64,000 nt of DNA, from NCBI RefSeq assembly GCF_001647675.1, contig NZ_CP015594.1:1426001-1490000 (forward strand), given 5' to 3'. Below the pieces are notes generated by a model, which saw nothing but the letters and a program-made list of their open reading frames with translations, searched no databases and was not told the origin of the DNA. The DNA is from Acinetobacter sp. NCu2D-2 (GTDB taxonomy: Bacteria > Pseudomonadota > Gammaproteobacteria > Pseudomonadales > Moraxellaceae). The translations under genes were made by a program, and so were the position numbers. This document shows, piece after piece, positions 8,743 to 18,543 of this stretch (within the stretch, counting starts at the first letter, position 1; each line of letters begins with the position of its first letter).

Positions 8743-8979
8743 ACTTTTCCTCCGCTTGTTTAAGTAAAGTTAGAGTAGTGAAAAAAATCCTATCTGTGAA
8801 ATAACAACTTTGCATGTCTTTTGATCAAAAGTTCTTAAAGACAATTTTCGTAATACTTAGCAAAATTGATCATAAAATAAACTCTCTCTTGAAAATATTA
8901 AACATGTAAAAATCCAACTACAAAATACCACTTGTATCAAAGCCTTAGCCCATGCACATTGAAAGCATTAAGAATAAGA

Positions 8980-10668
8980 ATGAGGCTTTCATTCCGCATG
9001 GCTAATCCATTACAACTCACGCGTCACAAATTACTCAATACTTTCTTCTCGCGCCATTCTGTTTGGTTTGCTTGTATATTCATCGCGCTCTTATTCACTA
9101 TCTTTCATGTAGGTTATTCACCGCGCTATATTTATCATTTTCTACCTGAAACATTGGTCAATTCACTTTGGATTATTACCAGCATTTTAAGTTTTGTCGG
9201 TCTGTATGATGTCCTGCAAAACAAACATTCCATTCTAAAAAACTACCCAATCATGGGACATTTTCGGTATATTTTTGAAGAATTTAGACCTGAAATTCGA
9301 CAATATTTTATTGAGTCTGATCAGGATGCCTTACCATTTTCACGTATGCAACGTAGCCTTGTTTACCAACGTGCAAAAGGCGAAAATGCCGATAAACCTT
9401 TTGGCTCAATTGTAGACGTCTATCAAAATAATTATAAATTTGTCAGCCATTCAATTACGCCTGTGAAAGCTGCAGATCCCGCCAGTTTTAGAATTGTCAT
9501 CGGTAATGACCAATGTAGCCAACCCTATAGTGCATCTATTATGAATATTTCTGCGATGAGCTTTGGTAGTCTGAGTGCCAATGCCGTCCGCGCACTGAAC
9601 CTTGGCGCAAAAATGGGGAACTTTTACCATGATACAGGTGAAGGCAGTATTAGCCCTTATCATTTAGAAAATAACGGTGACATTGTTTGGGAACTCGGTA
9701 GTGGCTATTTTGGTTGCCGAACCTTAAATGGTCAGTTTGATCCTGTCAAATTTGCCGAACAGGCAGCTTTACCGCAGGTCAAAATGATTGAAATCAAAAT
9801 GTCGCAAGGCGCTAAGCCGGGTCATGGCGGCATTCTACCGAAGGATAAAATTTCCGAAGAAATTGCTCAAATTCGTGGCGTTAGCCGTGAGATCGATTGT
9901 GTTTCTCCATCCAGTCATCCTGCGTTCCACACCCCACTTGAGATGGTTTATTTCATTCAGCAATTGCGAGAACTCTCAAAAGGAAAACCCGTAGGTTTTA
10001 AATTATGCTTGGGTCAACCTTGGCAATTTATGAGTATTGTCAAAGCAATGCTAAAAACGGAGATCTATCCTGACTTTATTGTGGTGGATGGTTCTGAAGG
10101 CGGTACCGGTGCTGCACCAATTGAGCTCATTGATTTTGTAGGTGCACCATTAAGAGAAGGCTTATTGTTTATTCACAATACCTTAGTGGGTGCTGGTATC
10201 CGCGATAAAATCAAAATTGGTGCAAGTGGCAAGATCATTAGCGCATTTGATATTGCCAGTACACTTGCCATTGGTGCAGATTGGGTCAATTCTGCTCGCG
10301 GCTTTATGTTTGCTGTCGGTTGTATTCAAGCGCAGAGCTGTCATACCAATCAATGCCCTGTTGGTGTTGCAACGCAAGATAAAGACCGTCAAAAAGCTTT
10401 ACATGTACCTACAAAAGCAGAGCGTGTGTTTAATTTTCACAAAAACACTTTACATGCACTATCTGAACTTATTGCAGCCGCAGGTGTCGAACATCCATCT
10501 GAAATTAAGGCGCACCATTTAGCACAGCGTATTAATAGCCACGAAATTAAAAATTATGCGCAGGTACATTTCTGGTTAAAAGATAAAGAGCTCTTAAACA
10601 GTCAAAATTTAGATGACGATAATTTTTATTATCGTATGTGGTCTTTAGCTGATGCCGAAAAGTTTTAA
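8980..10668 (+). CDS. FMN-binding glutamate synthase (GltB-like) family protein
   Basis: About 562 residues. Two N-terminal membrane segments (VWFACIFIALLFTIFHVGY and VNSLWIITSILSFVGLY) precede a glutamate-synthase-type FMN barrel. Hallmarks are SAMSFGSLSANAVRALNLGA, IKMSQGAKPGHGG, VVDGSEGGTGAAP and the cysteine cluster GCIQAQSCHTNQCPVG, which in GltB binds a 3Fe-4S centre. The glutaminase domain of true GOGAT is absent, so ammonia-dependent or unrelated redox chemistry is possible; the reaction is unknown. The start is uncertain: ATG 8980 is used, but ATG 8998 (MANPLQL), with GAGG 12 bases upstream, and TTG 8932 are also possible. Confidence 0.87.
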   Translation: MRLSFRMANPLQLTRHKLLNTFFSRHSVWFACIFIALLFTIFHVGYSPRYIYHFLPETLVNSLWIITSILSFVGLYDVLQNKHSILKNYPIMGHFRYIFEEFRPEIRQYFIESDQDALPFSRMQRSLVYQRAKGENADKPFGSIVDVYQNNYKFVSHSITPVKAADPASFRIVIGNDQCSQPYSASIMNISAMSFGSLSANAVRALNLGAKMGNFYHDTGEGSISPYHLENNGDIVWELGSGYFGCRTLNGQFDPVKFAEQAALPQVKMIEIKMSQGAKPGHGGILPKDKISEEIAQIRGVSREIDCVSPSSHPAFHTPLEMVYFIQQLRELSKGKPVGFKLCLGQPWQFMSIVKAMLKTEIYPDFIVVDGSEGGTGAAPIELIDFVGAPLREGLLFIHNTLVGAGIRDKIKIGASGKIISAFDIASTLAIGADWVNSARGFMFAVGCIQAQSCHTNQCPVGVATQDKDRQKALHVPTKAERVFNFHKNTLHALSELIAAAGVEHPSEIKAHHLAQRINSHEIKNYAQVHFWLKDKELLNSQNLDDDNFYYRMWSLADAEKF

Positions 10669-10685
10669 AGAGTAATCATCTCAAT

Positions 10686-10715
10686 AAAAAAGCGAAGCCC
10701 GAGCTTCGCTTTTTT
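10686..10715 (+). terminator. Bidirectional terminator between FMN enzyme and hydrolase
   Basis: A 13-bp perfect stem, AAAAAAGCGAAGC (10686-10698) with GCTTCGCTTTTTT (10703-10715), loop CCGA, sits between converging genes and can serve both strands. Confidence 0.92.
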
Positions 10716-10719
10716 GATT

Positions 10720-11763
10720 TCAATAATAAGTTTTCGATTGATGTGCATGTAGAAAAGCAGGAATTAAACCGGTTAATGCGGCACGAATATCGGCACGTTC
10801 ATTAATCAATTGATGTGAACCTTCTTCAAGCATGAGTAGTGTCTGTAAACGGAATTTACGACGGATAAACTCGACATTGTAACGCCAATCCACCGTTTGA
10901 TCCTGTGCCCCTTGTGCCAACCAAACAGGAATTCGACAAGCCGGACGCGCTTCCATTTCTTGCATCCATTTTGACATCGCAAGAATCCAGTCCATCCCCA
11001 TCATTCGCGGTTGTAACGGGTCTTTTAAACGTACAAAACGCAAAAATTCAGGGTTATGATTATTCCTGCGGAAATGACGGGGAACTTCACGTTTAATACG
11101 GCGAATAATGCCAAGACCGACAGAGTTATGCCACCACGCTGATTTTGCAGGACGAATTAATGGTGAAAGCAATAACACACGATCCACAAACGGATTCTCC
11201 CGTTTTTGTGCAAACTCGAGTAAATGATGCATCCAAATTGCACCACCCGTACTCTGTCCAATCCCTAACCATGGTTTAGGCAATTGCGCTGCATTTTTCA
11301 CATAACGGTGTACCGCATGTAACACTTGCTGATAGTGATCAAAGTTTTGAATACTTGCCGGGGATCCATCACTTAAGCCATGTCCTGGCAGGTCATAAGT
11401 TAATACACTAAAACCTTGTGATAATAATTCCTCAACAATCGGCTGATAAATGCCACTATGTTCAAGATAACCATGTAGCAAAAAGACTGTCCCTTGAATT
11501 TTATCAAATGACGTTTGTTCTAAATGCGGCTCAAAGACTTGTACATGGATTTTAAACAATGGCATTTGTACAAAGCCTTGCCAGTGATTACAGTCCAAAG
11601 CATCAAAGCCATACAATTTGCGATAAGCCTGTAATTCAACCGTAGGCTCTTCTAGACGATTTAAATTCAATGCCTGTAGCACTTGAGGTGTCACATCGCG
11701 GCTAGGTACAGGTAAATCAAGCTGTTTTAAGATGCTTGGATTTAAAAATGGAATATCTGACAT
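10720..11763 (-). CDS. Alpha/beta hydrolase (monoacylglycerol lipase-like)
   Basis: A 347-residue alpha/beta hydrolase of the Hydrolase_4/lysophospholipase type. The oxyanion-hole region is LHGYLEHSGIY near residue 97, the nucleophile serine is in GQSTGGA near 169, and the acid and histidine are probably in QGAQDQTVDW and EEGSHQLINE. About 90 residues of extra N-terminal sequence precede the fold. No signal peptide is evident. Its ATG directly abuts the stop of the SanA/ElyC-like gene, so they are co-transcribed, probably with murB and the phosphatase gene upstream. The lipid or ester substrate is unknown. Confidence 0.85.
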   Translation of the reverse strand: MSDIPFLNPSILKQLDLPVPSRDVTPQVLQALNLNRLEEPTVELQAYRKLYGFDALDCNHWQGFVQMPLFKIHVQVFEPHLEQTSFDKIQGTVFLLHGYLEHSGIYQPIVEELLSQGFSVLTYDLPGHGLSDGSPASIQNFDHYQQVLHAVHRYVKNAAQLPKPWLGIGQSTGGAIWMHHLLEFAQKRENPFVDRVLLLSPLIRPAKSAWWHNSVGLGIIRRIKREVPRHFRRNNHNPEFLRFVRLKDPLQPRMMGMDWILAMSKWMQEMEARPACRIPVWLAQGAQDQTVDWRYNVEFIRRKFRLQTLLMLEEGSHQLINERADIRAALTGLIPAFLHAHQSKTYY

Positions 11764-12897
11764 CTATGGCACCTCGCGACAATCACTCGAGCCAAACCAC
11801 ATGTCACGAATGGTGGCTAACATTTCATAATTTGCACGGCGACTATGATCATAATTTTTCACACTTGGTCGCCATGTGGTCAATGCACTCGGCATAGGTG
11901 CTTCAACAGGAATCGTTTGAATACCATTTAAAGCAAAAAGACGGCGAGTCCGTGGCATATGATAGCGATCTGTAATGAGAATCACGGTAGGTGCACCGCC
12001 CTTTTTCTGCAATAACAACGAACTAAAACGCGTGTTTTCACAGGTATTCATACTGCGGTCTTCAAGTAGTTTCGCATCAACATCGTGTGCTTTTAACCAG
12101 CGTTGCATATACGGTGCTTCAACACCACTTAAAACAATCGGTAATTTATATTGCTTTTCAACTGCAAGCGTTTTTTCCAATCTTAAACGCGTATATTCAT
12201 TAACAATAATATCTTGACCATTTTCATGCAAGGTCAAGCCGCCGCCCAAAACGACGATTGCATATGGCTTGGACGCTGATTTTGATTTTTCATTCGATGT
12301 AGTGGTTTGTAAATACGCAGGTTCATCAATCACCTCAGAACTTGCAGGCAATTCTACTTCTTCAGGAATTTCATGGGTCATCAAGAATTCGGTATATTGA
12401 TCAATACGTTCTTTATTCTCTGAACTGTCCCAATTCAATAATGCCCCTACACCGCGAGCAGGATCATTATTGGTCTCCTGAATCGTTTTCGCCAACATCG
12501 GAACTTGCGTCATATCTTGTTCAGCTTGGGCTTTTTCTTCAAGTTCATCACGCTGTTCTTTTAGAATTTGTGCTTGAAGAATTTTATAGCGTGCTTGAAT
12601 GAGTGTGATATGTTCCGAACTATGTTGCGTAATATCCTCGTCCATCATTTTTAAATAAGCTTGGCGCGCAATCCACAAATCAGAGCCCGGTTCCAAATTT
12701 TCGTTTTCACTCAATGCAGCCTGTTTCTGACTCTGTGCTGCAACTTGATTGACTTCAAAAGGTACAAATTTATTTAAACCTTTGACAATCAAATCCGAAT
12801 AAAACGGCGAATAGAGAAAAACCAAAAAACAGCCGAGTAATACAAACAGCACCGAAATGCTTTGTACTAAGCGCACCATCCAATGAGTTTTTCTCAT
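11764..12897 (-). CDS. SanA/ElyC/YdcF (DUF218) family membrane protein
   Basis: 377 residues with one N-terminal membrane anchor (VRLVQSISVLFVLLGCFLVF), a long charged, possibly coiled-coil linker (about 60-200) and a C-terminal DUF218 domain: AIVVLGGGLT, NEYTRLRLEKT, VLSGVEAP, DRSMNTCENTRFSS and LITDRYHMPRTRRLF. Family members such as ElyC and SanA act in envelope integrity and peptidoglycan-precursor homeostasis. It lies 4 bases after murB on the same strand, which fits a cell-wall role. The linker is longer than in E. coli homologues. Confidence 0.85.
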   Translation of the reverse strand: MRKTHWMVRLVQSISVLFVLLGCFLVFLYSPFYSDLIVKGLNKFVPFEVNQVAAQSQKQAALSENENLEPGSDLWIARQAYLKMMDEDITQHSSEHITLIQARYKILQAQILKEQRDELEEKAQAEQDMTQVPMLAKTIQETNNDPARGVGALLNWDSSENKERIDQYTEFLMTHEIPEEVELPASSEVIDEPAYLQTTTSNEKSKSASKPYAIVVLGGGLTLHENGQDIIVNEYTRLRLEKTLAVEKQYKLPIVLSGVEAPYMQRWLKAHDVDAKLLEDRSMNTCENTRFSSLLLQKKGGAPTVILITDRYHMPRTRRLFALNGIQTIPVEAPMPSALTTWRPSVKNYDHSRRANYEMLATIRDMWFGSSDCREVP

Positions 12898-12901
12898 ATT
12901 T

Positions 12902-13939
12902 TTAGTTATCCTGATGTGAATGAATCAAGCCTTGTTCATTAAATAAAACAGGTTCAGGTTCCAAGGCAATATTAAATTTTTCAAAGACATCATGCTGAAC
13001 CGCTCTATAAGTAGCACGTACATCTTTTAATGATGCATCAGCATAGTTCACCAAGACTAAAGCCTGCTTATGGAACATGCCCACTTTACCCAACTGTTTA
13101 CCTTTCCAGCCACTTTGATCAATCAACCAGCCAGCCGCCATCTTAACTTGATTGTTTGGCTGCGGGTAATGAGGTAATTGCGGGAACTTTTGTTCAATTG
13201 AGTCAAATACCTGCTGATCGACAACAGGATTTTTAAAGAAACTTCCTACATTCGGATATTCCTTTGGATTCGGCAGTTTAGACTGGCGAATATGAATCAC
13301 TTGTTGTTGCAGGTTTTCAGGAGTTTGTTCATCCCCCACTGCATTTTTTAAATCACCATAATTGAGTTTTAACACCGCTTGTTTCAGCAATTTAAATACG
13401 ACATGAGTGATCACATAACGATTTGGGTCGTCTTTAAAAATACTATGACGATAAGCAAAGTCACAGTCAGCAGCCTGAATCGAACTAAAGCACTTCAACT
13501 GTCGATCATAGACCTCTACAAGATCGATGAACTCACCGACTTCAACGCCATAGGCACCGATATTTTGTACAGGAGAGGCTCCGACTAAGCCCGGAATTAA
13601 AGCTAAATTTTGTAATCCGTAGAATTGATGTGCCGTTGTCCAAAGCACGAAGTCATGCCAAACCTGACCTGCACCGACACGTAGACGTTGATACTCATCA
13701 TTGTCATCAAGCAACTCAATGCCTTGAATATCCATGTGTATAACAAGCGCATGAATCTGTTCAGGCAGTAGCATATTACTGCCACCCGATAAAATAAGCA
13801 GATTAAGTCGCTCTTGCTCTGCAAAACGAATGGCTTCAACTAAGTCATCAGTATTTTTAATTTGTGTATAGTGCGATGCAACTGCATCCAAATTCAACGT
13901 ATTAAAGGGTTTAAGTTGAACCTGTGTTTCGATATGCAT
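12902..13939 (-). CDS. murB: UDP-N-acetylenolpyruvoylglucosamine reductase MurB
   Basis: A 345-residue type I MurB, the FAD/NADPH enzyme that reduces UDP-GlcNAc-enolpyruvate to UDP-MurNAc in the cytoplasmic stage of peptidoglycan synthesis. The FAD-binding part has LSGGSNMLL near 51-58 and [16 protein letters not shown] near 120. The catalytic serine is in NVGSFFKNP near 235, and the C-terminal domain carries [13 protein letters not shown]. The ATG starts 3 bases after the phosphatase gene's stop, so the two are in one operon. Confidence 0.96.
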   Translation of the reverse strand: MHIETQVQLKPFNTLNLDAVASHYTQIKNTDDLVEAIRFAEQERLNLLILSGGSNMLLPEQIHALVIHMDIQGIELLDDNDEYQRLRVGAGQVWHDFVLWTTAHQFYGLQNLALIPGLVGASPVQNIGAYGVEVGEFIDLVEVYDRQLKCFSSIQAADCDFAYRHSIFKDDPNRYVITHVVFKLLKQAVLKLNYGDLKNAVGDEQTPENLQQQVIHIRQSKLPNPKEYPNVGSFFKNPVVDQQVFDSIEQKFPQLPHYPQPNNQVKMAAGWLIDQSGWKGKQLGKVGMFHKQALVLVNYADASLKDVRATYRAVQHDVFEKFNIALEPEPVLFNEQGLIHSHQDN

Positions 13940-13942
13940 AAC

Positions 13943-14449
13943 TTAAACCTTTAGCAAATTCTGTTTAATGTATTGAGCCCAAGCTAAACTGCTTGATTCA
14001 CATTGATCAAGGACACGTTCAAAGCCTGCTTCACCACCATAATAAGGATCTGGCAACGCTTGCTTAGGATATTGAGTATCATGCTCACTCATCAGTGCAA
14101 CTTTGGCACGTGTATGCCCCAATGCCTGCTTGGCTTTTTTCTCAAGCGATAAAATATCGGCTAAGTTTTCATGATCCATCGCAAGGATCAAATCAAAATC
14201 AATAAAGTCCTGAATATTCAACTGTCTTGCACGTAACGCAGACAAATCATAGCCACGTTTTAACGCATGTTTTTGACTGCGTAGATCAGGTGCTTTATTG
14301 GGATGATAATTACTTGTTCCTGCTGAGTCGACCATGACATTGAGTTGATATTTGTCACAATAATGTCTGAGTACAACTTCTGCCGTGGGAGAACGACAAA
14401 TATTTCCTAGACATACACACAACACCTTATATGGCGTTTGAGATGACAT
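13943..14449 (-). CDS. Low-molecular-weight protein-tyrosine phosphatase
   Basis: 168 residues. The CX5R phosphate loop is C13-LGNIC-R19 followed by S20, and the general acid is the Asp of LPDPYYGG near residue 133, both diagnostic of LMW phosphatases. Bacterial members dephosphorylate tyrosine kinases or act on exopolysaccharide systems; no BY-kinase gene is nearby here, so the target is open. I use the ATG at 14449, preceded by GAGG at 7 bases; an in-frame TTG at 14455 is less likely. First gene of the phosphatase-murB-SanA/ElyC-hydrolase series, divergent from the alcohol dehydrogenase. Confidence 0.92.
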   Translation of the reverse strand: MSSQTPYKVLCVCLGNICRSPTAEVVLRHYCDKYQLNVMVDSAGTSNYHPNKAPDLRSQKHALKRGYDLSALRARQLNIQDFIDFDLILAMDHENLADILSLEKKAKQALGHTRAKVALMSEHDTQYPKQALPDPYYGGEAGFERVLDQCESSSLAWAQYIKQNLLKV

Positions 14450-14566
14450 AAACAACCTCAGCGTTACTTTATTTCTAAGCTACTTATGTTAAGTTATTTG
14501 CATAATGAATCCTATATCACAATGACACAATAATCTTAAATTTAGTACAAAATAAAGGACATGCTC

Positions 14567-15727
14567 ATGAATCGATTTCAGTTCCAAACCGTTCCCAATA
14601 TTATTTCTGGGTTGGGAACAATCGAAGAACTCAAAGCTATTATTTTAAATGAGTGCTTTAAGCATGTTTTATTGGTCACAGATCAAGGTCTGATTGATCA
14701 AGGTTTGCACCAAACAATTCTTAATATTTTTAAAGATTGTCAGATTAATTACGCGATTTATTCTGATGTCGTTGCAGATCCTAGCGATCAAATCATTCTA
14801 AATGCGGTTGCTTTTAGCCGACAAGAACATATTGATGCAGTCATCGGTTTTGGCGGTGGCAGTTCCCTCGATGTCGCGAAGTTAATTGCGATATTAAGTC
14901 ATCCTGAACAAACACAATCCTTGGCAGATTTATATGGTGTTAATCAAGCACGTGCACCACGTTTGCCATTAATTTTGATTCCTACCACAGCAGGCACAGG
15001 TTCAGAAGTCACGCCTATTTCGATTGTCACTACAGGTGAAACCACCAAAACAGGCATTGTTTCTCCAATTTTATTTGCAGACACCACTATTTTAGATGCG
15101 ACATTTACCCAGAAATTACCACGACACATTACCGCTGCCACAGGGATTGATGCGATGGTACATGCCATTGAAGCCTACACCTCAAAAATCAAAAAGAACC
15201 CCTACTCAGATATGTTGGCAAAACAGGCATTGCGTTTACTCAATGCCAATTTACCTAAAGTCTTAGCAGATGGTTCAGATTTAGATGCTCGGCAGAACAT
15301 GCTAGTCGGTTCTATGCTCGCAGGACAAGCATTTGCTAATGCACCGGTTGGTGCTGTACATGCACTCGCCTATCCGCTTGGCGGACATTTTCATATTTCA
15401 CACGGACATAGCAATGCGATGGTCTTAACCGAGGTGTTAAAATTTAATGCCCCTGTCGCTAAAGCCTTATATGCCGAACTGATGACGTGGTTAGATCCTC
15501 GCAGTAAAGGCTGCCATGATGGTTTAACCGACTTATTTATCGATCACTTTAATAATCATCTCACCTTAAGTCAGCTTGATCTTAAACTCAGTGCATTTGC
15601 TATTCCTGAACATATGCTCACTATCATGGCTGAAGATGCGATGAAACAAACACGCTTATTACAAAATAATCCACGCGAAATGCAACTTGAAGATGCCTAT
15701 AACATCTATCAAGCAATCTATGCCTAA
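14567..15727 (+). CDS. Iron-containing alcohol dehydrogenase
   Basis: A 386-residue group III (Fe-dependent) alcohol dehydrogenase. The NAD(P) site is GFGGGSSLDVAK near residues 93-104. Metal ligands are expected at Asp194 and His198 (GIDAMVHAIEAY) and at the two histidines of AVHALAYPLGG and ISHGHSNAM. AAAGGA lies 7 bases before the ATG at 14567, which I prefer over the ATG at 14561 that leaves only one base of spacing. The alcohol oxidised or aldehyde reduced cannot be told. The thioesterase gene follows 35 bases later on the same strand. Confidence 0.92.
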   Translation: MNRFQFQTVPNIISGLGTIEELKAIILNECFKHVLLVTDQGLIDQGLHQTILNIFKDCQINYAIYSDVVADPSDQIILNAVAFSRQEHIDAVIGFGGGSSLDVAKLIAILSHPEQTQSLADLYGVNQARAPRLPLILIPTTAGTGSEVTPISIVTTGETTKTGIVSPILFADTTILDATFTQKLPRHITAATGIDAMVHAIEAYTSKIKKNPYSDMLAKQALRLLNANLPKVLADGSDLDARQNMLVGSMLAGQAFANAPVGAVHALAYPLGGHFHISHGHSNAMVLTEVLKFNAPVAKALYAELMTWLDPRSKGCHDGLTDLFIDHFNNHLTLSQLDLKLSAFAIPEHMLTIMAEDAMKQTRLLQNNPREMQLEDAYNIYQAIYA

Positions 15728-15762
15728 TATTCCTTTGTTCTTAAATCAAAAAATTTGATCTT

Positions 15763-16197
15763 ATGAAAAATGCCATTAAACAGCGTCAGCAATATAACTT
15801 CTTTTTACCCATTCAGACTCGTTGGGCAGATAACGATATGTTTGGGCACGTGAATAATGTCACTTACTATAGTTATTTTGATACCGCCGCAAACGCACTC
15901 TTAATTGAAAAGGCAGGCTTTAAGCCACAATATTCACCGAGTATAGGTTTAGTGGTCAGTTCAAACTGTCAATTTAATCAGGAATTGTCATATCCTGAAA
16001 TTATTGAAGTGGGGGTGGCCATTCAAAAACTTGGTCAGTCATCCATCACTTATGATCTTGCGATATTTAAACTTGGACATGACGATGCCGCAGCACAAGG
16101 TAATTTTGTTCATGTATTTGTAGACCGCACGACAAGAAAAAGCACCGCGATCTCGAACGAAATGCGCAGTGCTTTAGAGGATTTTTTAGCTGACTAA
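15763..16197 (+). CDS. Acyl-CoA thioesterase (4HBT hotdog family)
   Basis: A 144-residue single hotdog domain of the 4-hydroxybenzoyl-CoA/YbgC thioesterase group. The active-site region is TRWADNDMFGHVNNVTYYSY near 20-39, with Asp at the usual catalytic position and the helix start GHVNN. It should hydrolyse acyl-CoA esters in the cytoplasm; chain-length preference is unknown. It is probably co-transcribed with the alcohol dehydrogenase. It converges on dnaX with only 3 bases between the stops and no hairpin terminator between them. Confidence 0.88.
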   Translation: MKNAIKQRQQYNFFLPIQTRWADNDMFGHVNNVTYYSYFDTAANALLIEKAGFKPQYSPSIGLVVSSNCQFNQELSYPEIIEVGVAIQKLGQSSITYDLAIFKLGHDDAAAQGNFVHVFVDRTTRKSTAISNEMRSALEDFLAD

Positions 16198-16200
16198 GTT

Positions 16201-18270
16201 TTATTTAAGCTGAATATTTTGCAATTCACCATCAAATTGTTGAAGCAAGTCCTGTACAGCAGGCTCAGCATTTAACAACTGCTCAGCACGTTGATAAGCG
16301 CGTGCTTTACGCTCATGTTGCATTTGATACGGTGTAAGCTGTGCGACATCTTCAAATTTGACATGGAAATGTGTCTGAGGCCATTGTTCTTTCAGCGCTG
16401 CTTCCAAATTATGCTGTAACTGCGTTAAAAGCTGCTGATACTGCTCAGGCACATGGAACACGGATTCTGCATTAATCGTTCCTGTCATTACGCCATATTG
16501 TGCCAGCTCTTGTACCGCTGGTGACAATTGACTATTACGGAACCAATATTCCCATTTTTCTACTGTCCATTCACCTTCTAAAACCTGCTCAGGAATTTGA
16601 AGAATATCTTGTGGCATTAAAGATTCATGGGATTGTTGTGCTACTTGAGCAGGCACTACACTTGCTTGGGACTGTTCAACAGACGAGATTTGCTCTTGAG
16701 CTAGTTCAGGCTGTTCTACTGTTACCTGTGGTTGAGCTTCTTCAGGCAAATACTCTGCCAATAAGAAATCATCTGAAGAAGGTTCTTCTACGACTTGTGC
16801 TGACTCTTGTGGAATGTCATCAAAACCAAATAATCCAGCATCTGCATTTGGATCAAAAACGATTTGATCTTGATTATTAGATGGTTGAATCTCAGCTGAT
16901 TCAGCAAATGTATTGGTTTGAGCTTCTAGTGTTTGTTCTGCTGACTGAATTTCTTCATCAATAAAATCATCTGATGATGGCTCATTAATATGAGATTGCG
17001 CAGATTGATTATTAAATTCATCGTCCGATGCATAATCATCATGGAGAGGAAATTCTTCAATTACAGGTTGAACAGTGGCTTGCTGCTGAGTTTCTACTAC
17101 AGGAGCACCTGACTGTTGGGTCGTTTGAGCTTGTTCAACTACAGGCTGTTGAGCTATTACACGATTCTGTGGAATTTCATTGGCTTGTAAAGGACGGAAT
17201 GCAAGCAAACGCAGCACTGTCATTTCAAAACCTTGCTCTTGTGTTACCGCAAGCTGTAAATCCGCACGACCTTTACATGCAATCTGGTAATACAACTGCA
17301 AATCTTGCGCTGAGATTAAGCCCGACAATTGCATGATTTTCTGATTAATTTCAGCACTATATTTCAAGCTTAAATCTGGCAAGTATTGCAATAATGCCAA
17401 TTCATGCAATGTCGAGATCAATTGATCAAGCACCAAAGACACATCTAAAGCCTGCTGACGGAATTGTAAAAGTAACTCACTGACACGTGATTTCTGGTTT
17501 TGATGAATCGCTAAAATTAAATCATAAATAATAGTTCGGTCGATCAATCCCAGCATGTCTTTCACATCTTGATGCTGAATTTCACCCTGACCATACGCAA
17601 TTGCTTGGTCAGTCAGTGATAATGCATCACGAAGTGAACCTTGAGCGGATTCTGCAATTTGCCAAATCGCATCTTGATTGGCCTGAATACTTTCAAGACC
17701 TAGAATATGCGTGAGATGCTCGGTAATTTCATCGACTGCAAGAGGACGAAGCGTAAATTGTAAACAGCGTGAGATTACCGTAATGGGAAGCTTCTGTGGA
17801 TCAGTTGTTGCAAAAAGGAATTTGACATGCTCAGGCGGTTCTTCCAATGTCTTGAGTAATGCATTGAAAGAATGCGTAGAAAGCATATGCACTTCATCGA
17901 TCAAGTAAACCTTAAAGCGACCTTGTGTTGGCGCATAAGGCACATTGTCCAAAAGTTCACGTGTATCTTCGACTTTAGTACGTGATGCAGCATCGATTTC
18001 GATTAAATCAATGAAACGACCTTCATTTACCGCGCGACATGTTGGACAAACTTCACATGGTGTTGAGGTCACACCTGTTTCACAGTTCAAGCACTTCGCC
18101 AAAATACGTGCAATCGTGGTTTTACCTACACCACGTGTACCCGTAAACAAATAAGCATGGTGCAAACGTCCGCGTTCGAGCGCGCTGGTTAAGGCACGTG
18201 AGACGTGGTTTTGACCCACCAATTCATTAAAATTACGAGGACGATATTTTCGCGCAAGTACTTGATACAT
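16201..18270 (-). CDS. dnaX: DNA polymerase III subunits gamma/tau
   Basis: A 689-residue clamp-loader ATPase. The AAA+ module has Walker A GTRGVGKTT near 45-53, the zinc-binding cysteines CLNCETGVTSTPCEVCPTC, DEVHML (Walker B) and the SRC sensor. Domain III runs to about 370. A Gln/Glu-rich linker (about 380-560) with two EPSSDDF copies follows, then a C-terminal tau-specific domain that should bind DnaB and the polymerase. GGAG precedes the ATG. I did not notice an E. coli-type A-AAA-AAG slippery site, so whether a separate gamma form is made is unclear. Confidence 0.96.
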   Translation of the reverse strand: MYQVLARKYRPRNFNELVGQNHVSRALTSALERGRLHHAYLFTGTRGVGKTTIARILAKCLNCETGVTSTPCEVCPTCRAVNEGRFIDLIEIDAASRTKVEDTRELLDNVPYAPTQGRFKVYLIDEVHMLSTHSFNALLKTLEEPPEHVKFLFATTDPQKLPITVISRCLQFTLRPLAVDEITEHLTHILGLESIQANQDAIWQIAESAQGSLRDALSLTDQAIAYGQGEIQHQDVKDMLGLIDRTIIYDLILAIHQNQKSRVSELLLQFRQQALDVSLVLDQLISTLHELALLQYLPDLSLKYSAEINQKIMQLSGLISAQDLQLYYQIACKGRADLQLAVTQEQGFEMTVLRLLAFRPLQANEIPQNRVIAQQPVVEQAQTTQQSGAPVVETQQQATVQPVIEEFPLHDDYASDDEFNNQSAQSHINEPSSDDFIDEEIQSAEQTLEAQTNTFAESAEIQPSNNQDQIVFDPNADAGLFGFDDIPQESAQVVEEPSSDDFLLAEYLPEEAQPQVTVEQPELAQEQISSVEQSQASVVPAQVAQQSHESLMPQDILQIPEQVLEGEWTVEKWEYWFRNSQLSPAVQELAQYGVMTGTINAESVFHVPEQYQQLLTQLQHNLEAALKEQWPQTHFHVKFEDVAQLTPYQMQHERKARAYQRAEQLLNAEPAVQDLLQQFDGELQNIQLK

Positions 18271-18441
18271 GTATGCTCCTTTTTACAGGTCTAAGCATAC
18301 TGTTTTTTTGATAAATAGTGAAATAAATGCTCGACACAGATCAATAAAAATATTTCTAAATTTTCAATATATTATCTTTTTAAAAACAGTGACTTTCATA
18401 AGATAATTCATGGCATCCTAACTCAAATAGTTATCTCAAAT

Positions 18442-18457
18442 AAACAAACGTTTGTTT
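18442..18457. promoter_or_regulatory. 16-bp perfect palindrome, possible TetR-type operator
   Basis: AAACAAACGTTTGTTT is a perfect 16-bp palindrome with no T tract, so it is not a terminator. It lies in the 273-base gap between the serine hydrolase stop and dnaX, 172 bases upstream of dnaX. TetR-family operators are often palindromes of this size. No regulator gene is adjacent, so its role is a guess. Confidence 0.3.
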
Positions 18458-18543
18458 GTTTAGTCTACGCATAAAATTATATGAATCAAAAATCAAATTA
18501 AGGTCGAAGTTCTTATTTAAAACAATATTTCGTGCTAAGGATT

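Noticed and set aside
17028..17336. Plus-strand open frame of about 100 codons opposite dnaX
   Set aside because: It is antisense to the repetitive Gln/Glu-rich linker of dnaX. The Leu/Gln-rich translation is a by-product of that composition, and it has no ribosome site.
16201..18270. Programmed frameshift site in dnaX of the E. coli type
   Set aside because: No A-AAA-AAG heptamer was noticed in the coding strand; the gamma form may not exist here or may arise in another way.
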